Part shown: positions 59,101 through 64,000 of the stretch, piece by piece
How the letters are laid out: every line of letters starts with the position of its first letter
How positions within the stretch are numbered: the stretch's first letter is position 1
Source: Casuarius casuarius
Taxonomy: Eukaryota; Chordata; Aves; Casuariiformes; Casuariidae
Assembly (NCBI GenBank): GCA_003342895.1
Contig: PTFA01000272.1
Location: 372,001-436,000 of the forward strand
DNA: 64,000 nucleotides
Reading direction: 5' to 3'
Notes under the pieces: model-generated
What the model was told of the DNA's origin: nothing
Databases searched by the model: none
The model's input: the letters and a program-made list of their open reading frames with translations, nothing else
Made by a program: the position numbers and the translations under genes

Positions 59101-59847
59101 GAGGAGCGGGGGCCCCCGGAGCGCAGCCCCCCAGTGACACCGCCTGTCTTCAGGAGCATCCGGTGCCAGCTGGCCTTGCTGGAGGTGCAGGACATCCCCT
59201 CGTCGCTGCCGGCGGAGGCCGGGGGGCTGCCCGGCACCCTCCCTCGCGAGAGCCCCCCCAGGAGCCTCCCAGGCCGGGGGCCGTCGGTGCCGCTGGGGCG
59301 GCGGGAGCACGCCTGGCTGGTGGCAGTGTCAGCGGGGCGCTGGGCGCAGGTGCGGGGGCTCTTTTTGGAGGAGCCGCAGCTGGCCCTGTGGCGGGACTTC
59401 GTGTCGGGCTTCACGGCGCTGCACTGGCTGGCCAAGCACGGCGACGGGCACGGCCTGCGGGAGCTGGCGGCGGCGGCGCGGGAGGCCGGGCTGGCCCTGG
59501 ACGTGGACGCCCGCTCGGGCTGCGGGTACACGCCGCTCCACCTGGCCGCCATGCACGGCCACCAGCCCGCCGTCAAGGTGCTGGTGCTGCAGCTGGGGTG
59601 CCGGGTGCGGATACGGGACAGCAGCGGGCGCCGGCCCTGGCAGTACCTGGGCAGCTCCACCTCGGGGGAGATCTGGCAGCTCCTGGAGGCGCCTCGGGGC
59701 AAGGCCATCTTCCCCACGCAGCCCCTGGCCCGCAGCGCGTCCTCCGCCAGCAAGGCCTCGCTGCCCGCCGGCAGGACCTCGCTGCCCGCCTGCCTCATGC
59801 CACAGCGCGGCCTCAGGGCAGTGCCCCGCCATCCCGACAGCGACTGA
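58429..59847 (+). CDS. SOWAHB: Sosondowah ankyrin repeat protein B, C-terminal part (5' end in gap)
   Basis: The frame is open from the gap edge to the TGA at 59845-59847, 472 codons. It starts with a proline/serine-rich tandem repeat region (58429 to about 59100). The linker motif VFRSIRCQL follows (59146-59172), and I recall the same string in human SOWAHB. REHAWLV precedes two ankyrin repeats with [10 protein letters not shown] (59413) and [11 protein letters not shown] (59530). The family-typical [12 protein letters not shown] (59617) and a [14 protein letters not shown] stretch come next. These strings and the SEPTIN11 neighbour identify SOWAHB rather than SOWAHA, C or D. SOWAH genes are usually intronless, as here. 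The start and N-terminal domain are missing because of the gap. The segment between VFRSIRCQ and the ankyrin repeats is about 50 residues, much shorter than I recall in mammals. Molecular function is poorly known; ankyrin repeats suggest protein binding. GC at third positions is extremely high. Confidence 0.92.
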   Translation: MPFARPPPYRARPPPGPGEPPPSRCLPPPPSGHQEPPLSQSLPPPSQTLLLLGPGPREPPPSRCLPPPSGPREPPPTQSLPKPSGPREPPPSGPGGSPPSRCLPPPSRPKEPPPPQSLPPPSGPGGPPPSQSLPPPSGTRALLPTGLPRSLPLSLAGPPPYRARPPAGPRGPPPSRCLLPPAGPGVLPCSGPPHSRCPPPPGGPGVLSPPGPLRSRSPLPAPAPEERGPPERSPPVTPPVFRSIRCQLALLEVQDIPSSLPAEAGGLPGTLPRESPPRSLPGRGPSVPLGRREHAWLVAVSAGRWAQVRGLFLEEPQLALWRDFVSGFTALHWLAKHGDGHGLRELAAAAREAGLALDVDARSGCGYTPLHLAAMHGHQPAVKVLVLQLGCRVRIRDSSGRRPWQYLGSSTSGEIWQLLEAPRGKAIFPTQPLARSASSASKASLPAGRTSLPACLMPQRGLRAVPRHPDSD

Positions 59848-61960
59848 AACGCGGGTCCCCGGCGTCCCCCTGATGCTGGAGACGGGGCCCTGGGGGGCAT
59901 CCTGCGAGGGGAATCCGGGCGGGTGCAAAGAGCTGTGAAGCTGAGGCTGAACCTATTGAAGAGACTTTTAAATTAATCCAATGAAACGTTGTCCGAGTCT
60001 TTCTGCCCTCGCTCCCATTTGTCGCTTTTCTCCCCAGGAGAGAGGGTTTGCTTGGCGACTGCCTGGGTCGGGGGCAGACACCACCGCTAGTGGGTCCACA
60101 GTTTGGGGTCGCAAGCTCTGGCGTGACACCCGCAGCCTGGCTGCAATCAGGGCAGAGCGTTTGCTTTCGCTTGCTGTTGGTCCCGGGGTTTGCAAAACAC
60201 TTGTTTACGCAGCCCAAATTGTGGGGAGTAGCCGAGGCTGCGTCCCTTTCTAATCCCAGCAGATTAAGGGTGAATCGTGCTTTTAAAAATGCCGCATCTT
60301 AAAGTGAAGCCTTGCAGCAAGAGTCCTCAGTGACTGGCTGCGGCGGAGGGTGGCAGCTGGAGCGTCCCGAGCAGAGGAGGGTGTAACACATCTGCCCCAT
60401 CTCTCGCCCACCAGCCCACGCAGAAAGGAATCTGGGGCAGCACCGCAGCCCTGCTCCTCCCCACAACTGCCCCAGGCTGCCTGGCGGCACCGATACCGCC
60501 CCCTCCCCGTGCTCCTTCCGTCTCTGCCCACACCGCAGGACTGGGAAGCGGTACCTGCGGCGTGGCAAGGTGTCCCATTCCCACACCACAGAGACGGAAA
60601 GCAGGGCTGCAGGAATCTGGGCTGGACGGACAGGGAGCAGTGCCACAGCATGCACTCCGGGCTTGTAAGGCAAAAGCAGCTTCACAGCCAGGGACCCTGA
60701 GACCTAAACTGCCTTATATGTGTTTAAGTGAAGGGAGTGGGTGGAAGTAGGGGTTCAGGCACAGGAAGAAACTTCCAGCATGGTCCTTCCTGAGAACTTG
60801 TGAATGGCAAAGCTGGCTTTACAGATCTCAGTGTCTGTCTGTTTTTAAAAAAGTGGACCATATGAGGTACTCTGTTTTCTGATCCAGTTTGAATGAGCTC
60901 TTAACAGTCCAAAAATGCAATGGATTAATGTTGTACCAGCACCATCTGGCTCTCCTATAGATCCTTTATGAAGACAAGAAGAGAGCTAGGATGCACAGTC
61001 CCAAAAAGAGCCTGCAGAAGCATGAGATGAGGGCACATTGTTGCCTGGGTTACGCTACTGCTGTGGGGTGACCCCCGAGAGTACCGTGGGATGTCAGTGG
61101 TGGTGAAACTAGGGCTGCTGGCTCTGCTTCAACCGGATGCTCTGGGGCAGACCAGCGCAGTGTGTGGGACTGCTCACGTATTTGAGGCATGTGCCTAAAG
61201 GTCTGCAGTTTCGGGAGGAAAAGGAGTCAGGGCAGCAGAACCTGACCCTTGCATAACATGCCTCAAGTCCTTGCTCAAGCACTAATTGAGGTCTCTGCTT
61301 TGCTCAGGGTTTACTTGAGGGAGGAACTCTTCCCTGCAGAAGGTAAGCTACTCTGCCTGCCTCTGAGGACACATTATGAAGAGGTCCTTTTCCCAGCCTG
61401 GTTTCCTCCTTTTTCAAAAGAAAATTGCTGAGTAAACCAAGTCCTGTGAACAATCACTCCTCCGTGAGGACAAGGAAAACTTCAACTCGTAAGAAACTCA
61501 GCTCCGACGTGACAGTGCAGGCCACTGAAGGGAGCGCAGGACACAAAGTAGTCACTGCTCTTGCAGGGCTCGTACTAGCGTGGGAGAGCCTCAATTTTGA
61601 ACTGAGAAACACGATTCCTCCCTCAGGGTGGTGATTACCAGTCCTCTGTCTGGTGGGAGCATGCTTTTAGTCCACAGCCATCTGCAGCTTCTGAGGACTA
61701 AAGCTTCCTCCTTTAAAATCTCCAGTGTTGCTGAGAAAAGACAAAATCTTAGGAGGACAGTGCTACCTTGGGAGTCTCATTTTACAGCCTTTCAAAGACC
61801 TTTCTCCATGACGCAAATCTAGGTAATGTTTTTTCTTTTTCTTTTTTTTGTGCACACTGTTGCAGGCCATGTATGTCATCTTTTAAAGATCAGTTTTCTC
61901 TCTGTAGCAGTATGTTAGTTCAACCAGCTAATAAAAACCAGTGAAATTCTTCTGTGGCCA
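59848..61960 (+). other. SOWAHB: Probable SOWAHB 3' untranslated region and flank
   Basis: No further coding sequence is recognised after the stop. The first clear AATAAA on the plus strand is at 61930-61935, so the 3' region may extend to about 61.95 kb. This extent is inferred. Confidence 0.5.
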
Positions 61961-64000
61961 CTGTTTACTCACCTGTTGAGATGACACAGACAAGCTGCTT
62001 TCCCCAGTTTTTAAATTAGTAGGCTATAAAATAACCCTTAGGCAGTCCGAAACTACAAATAGCTTTCCCTACTGGATCCAGTGTGCATTCCTTCTGCTTT
62101 ATTATCCTAGGATTTCTTATGAGTTCTTGGACTGCTAATATTGGTAATACTGAACAGCTCCTACACAGCACTGCTTTTGAAAGCATTCAGTCATTGCTTG
62201 TGGACATAACTATTCTTTTTGCCTATAAAAAGTCTCAGCCTTCTGGTTTTCTGCTGGTGAAATAAGCAGCAGAAAGGCTGAAATCCATCACGAGCCCACC
62301 ACAGAGGGCAGGGCTAGAGCTTTCATCAGTTGTGAGTGGAGGCTGCAGCCTTGACGCGTTGCTCAGGCAGGGAGATGCAGGAATCCTTGCTCCACTCTCC
62401 CAGTACTAACCCACCCGTGGACACACACACACGGAGCTTGAGCGTCTCTGTTTCAAACTGCTCCTGACCTCCTCTGCTACTTACTTGTCAGCCTGCCTGG
62501 CCCCTTTTGCTGCTGCTGCTTCATTAGAAGTGGGTACGTCTCCTTGCCTCACACCCAATCCAGGCATCTGATTTTGCACCACCCTGAAATACGGAACACG
62601 CTGCAGATTAATGCATGGCAGGACTCTGCCCTCTCCTCACATCGCATTTGAAAACACACCTCCCACTTTACGGCTGCCAGGTGCCAAAGTCCACCCTGCT
62701 GCTCTCCAATGCTCATGTCCAACCAGCCTCCAACCCCGACAGCCACGTCCTTCCTGTAAGGGGTGGATATTTGCTCAGCAGCCTTTGGCCACCACATAAT
62801 GTCAAGCCCGTGAACTCTGGGCCTTAAAAAGTTACAGTAAAGAATCCTGCAAACATAGTAACCCCCTTCTCAGTGTCTGCCTACTCCTTGGGCACATGCA
62901 GCCGTATCCCCTCATTAAATCACTAAGAGCGGATGGCACAGCAGAAACAGAACTGGATGTTGATCTGATTCACGCATCTTTTAACGTCCCAATTACGTAA
63001 CCAAGTTGTGGCTCTGATTAGACTCCTGTAGCCTTTACTAACAGAGAAGTTGCACAGGTGAGCTGGCACAGTCTGATGCGATTGCTCGGCTGTCCACCAA
63101 GTCTCTTTGTTTGTCAAACTGTTCTTTCCTCAGAGCCTTTGTCATTTTAGCCTGGTAAACTGATTTCCTAAACCCCCGGAGTCTGCAAGACCAGCACTTA
63201 AACTAGCAACCATTTATGCTGAATGAGGTAAACTCAGCACTGAGCAGGAGTGTGTCAATTTGAGTCACATTTTATGGCAGAGCTATTCTTTGAAGAGATG
63301 AACCTCCTCCCCTCCAGCAAATCAAAGCTTTCCATCTCAGAAAGCAGCTTCCCATCTATAATCACACCAAAGTGCATGCTGACTTTCCCCATCAAATGGC
63401 TGCAAGCCGGTAACATAGCCTTGTGCTTCAGTTGAATTTTCACCAGTTTCAGGACAAAGACTGAGTGCTAAAGCAACTGTGGGAGCCCAGCGCAAAAAAT
63501 ATCACAGAAGGTTTTAATGCAATTGAAAAAATATTCCTCAGCAAATCAGATGAGAAATACAGGACAAAACTGTTAATTTAAGCTAATGGCTAGGAGATCC
63601 TTTACACTGCAGCACCTTACTGAAGCAGTGAGGAAGGGAACTTGTTCTACTGTGACAAATGTCATTTGGTTTAAATTATTTATACATAACTGCAGAGCAA
63701 GAGAAATGTCTTGCAAACCTTAAACAAGCAACAAGACACAGCCCTGATTGCTACTAAATCTTGCTTAAACTAAAATTTCTAATGACTATGTGCATTACAA
63801 GTAGAACCAGGTGGCAGTTCAGCAGGGTGGGCTTTGCAGGAAGAACCCCCCCCCCCCCCCAACCGGGCAGTTTTCTCCAGCCTGGGTTTCCCCATTAAAA
63901 TTGGAGTTACTAGCCTTTCTGGAAAAGAGCTACTGTTTCTGGAGACTGAGTCACATGGCAAGGCAATGGAAGCTGAACCCTCCAGGTGGCTTAAATAGTG
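61961..64000. other. Intergenic sequence right of SOWAHB
   Basis: I see no exon, RNA gene or transposon. In human the next gene beyond SOWAHB is SHROOM3, but no SHROOM-like protein segment is visible here. A 15-base C-run lies at 63846-63860. Confidence 0.6.
63846..63860 (+). repeat. Poly(C) run of 15
   Basis: An uninterrupted C-run whose length is likely to be error-prone in the assembly. Confidence 0.9.

Noticed and set aside
57514..59140. Long minus-strand open frames opposite SOWAHB with a [18 protein letters not shown] repeat
   Set aside because: They are mirror images of the in-frame 45-base minisatellite and include the N gap. The plus-strand frame alone leads into conserved ankyrin sequence.

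Overview
The window looks like vertebrate nuclear DNA, most likely from a bird or another sauropsid. The reasons are split genes with GT-AG introns, few interspersed repeats, compact introns for the family, CpG-rich gene starts and very GC-rich coding sequence. Two protein-coding genes can be supported. No RNA gene, CRISPR array or prokaryote-type operon was seen.

Positions 1-52928 hold SEPTIN11 on the minus strand. I traced ten coding exons by splice sites, reading phase and recognition of the septin protein. They join into a 429-codon frame with no break. Exon 1 encodes only nine residues and lies in a strong CpG island at about 52.5-53.5 kb. Intron 1 is about 28 kb and exons 2-9 lie between 24.7 and 6.3 kb. 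A tiny terminal coding exon at 2398-2413 supplies the last residues and is followed by a long 3' untranslated region that probably runs off the left edge. The donor of exon 9 contains an in-frame stop, and a poly(A) signal lies about 130 bases beyond it, so a shorter protein with a different C-terminus is possible.

Positions 52929-57540 separate two divergent genes. SOWAHB (sosondowah ankyrin repeat domain family member B) lies on the plus strand. Its N-terminal part falls in a 780-base assembly gap (57648-58427). The readable frame, 58429-59847, holds a proline-rich 45-base coding minisatellite, a conserved SOWAHB linker motif, two ankyrin repeats and the stop. The rest of the window is SOWAHB 3' untranslated and intergenic sequence.

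The SEPTIN11-SOWAHB head-to-head pair matches the human 4q21 arrangement. It is one of four septin/SOWAH neighbour pairs in vertebrates, so it is an old linkage. The most useful second-look items are the SOWAHB minisatellite and its gap, the alternative SEPTIN11 3' end, three CpG-dense patches away from the main promoter, and the confinement of isolated N bases to the first 27 kb. I found no convincing previously undescribed biological system.
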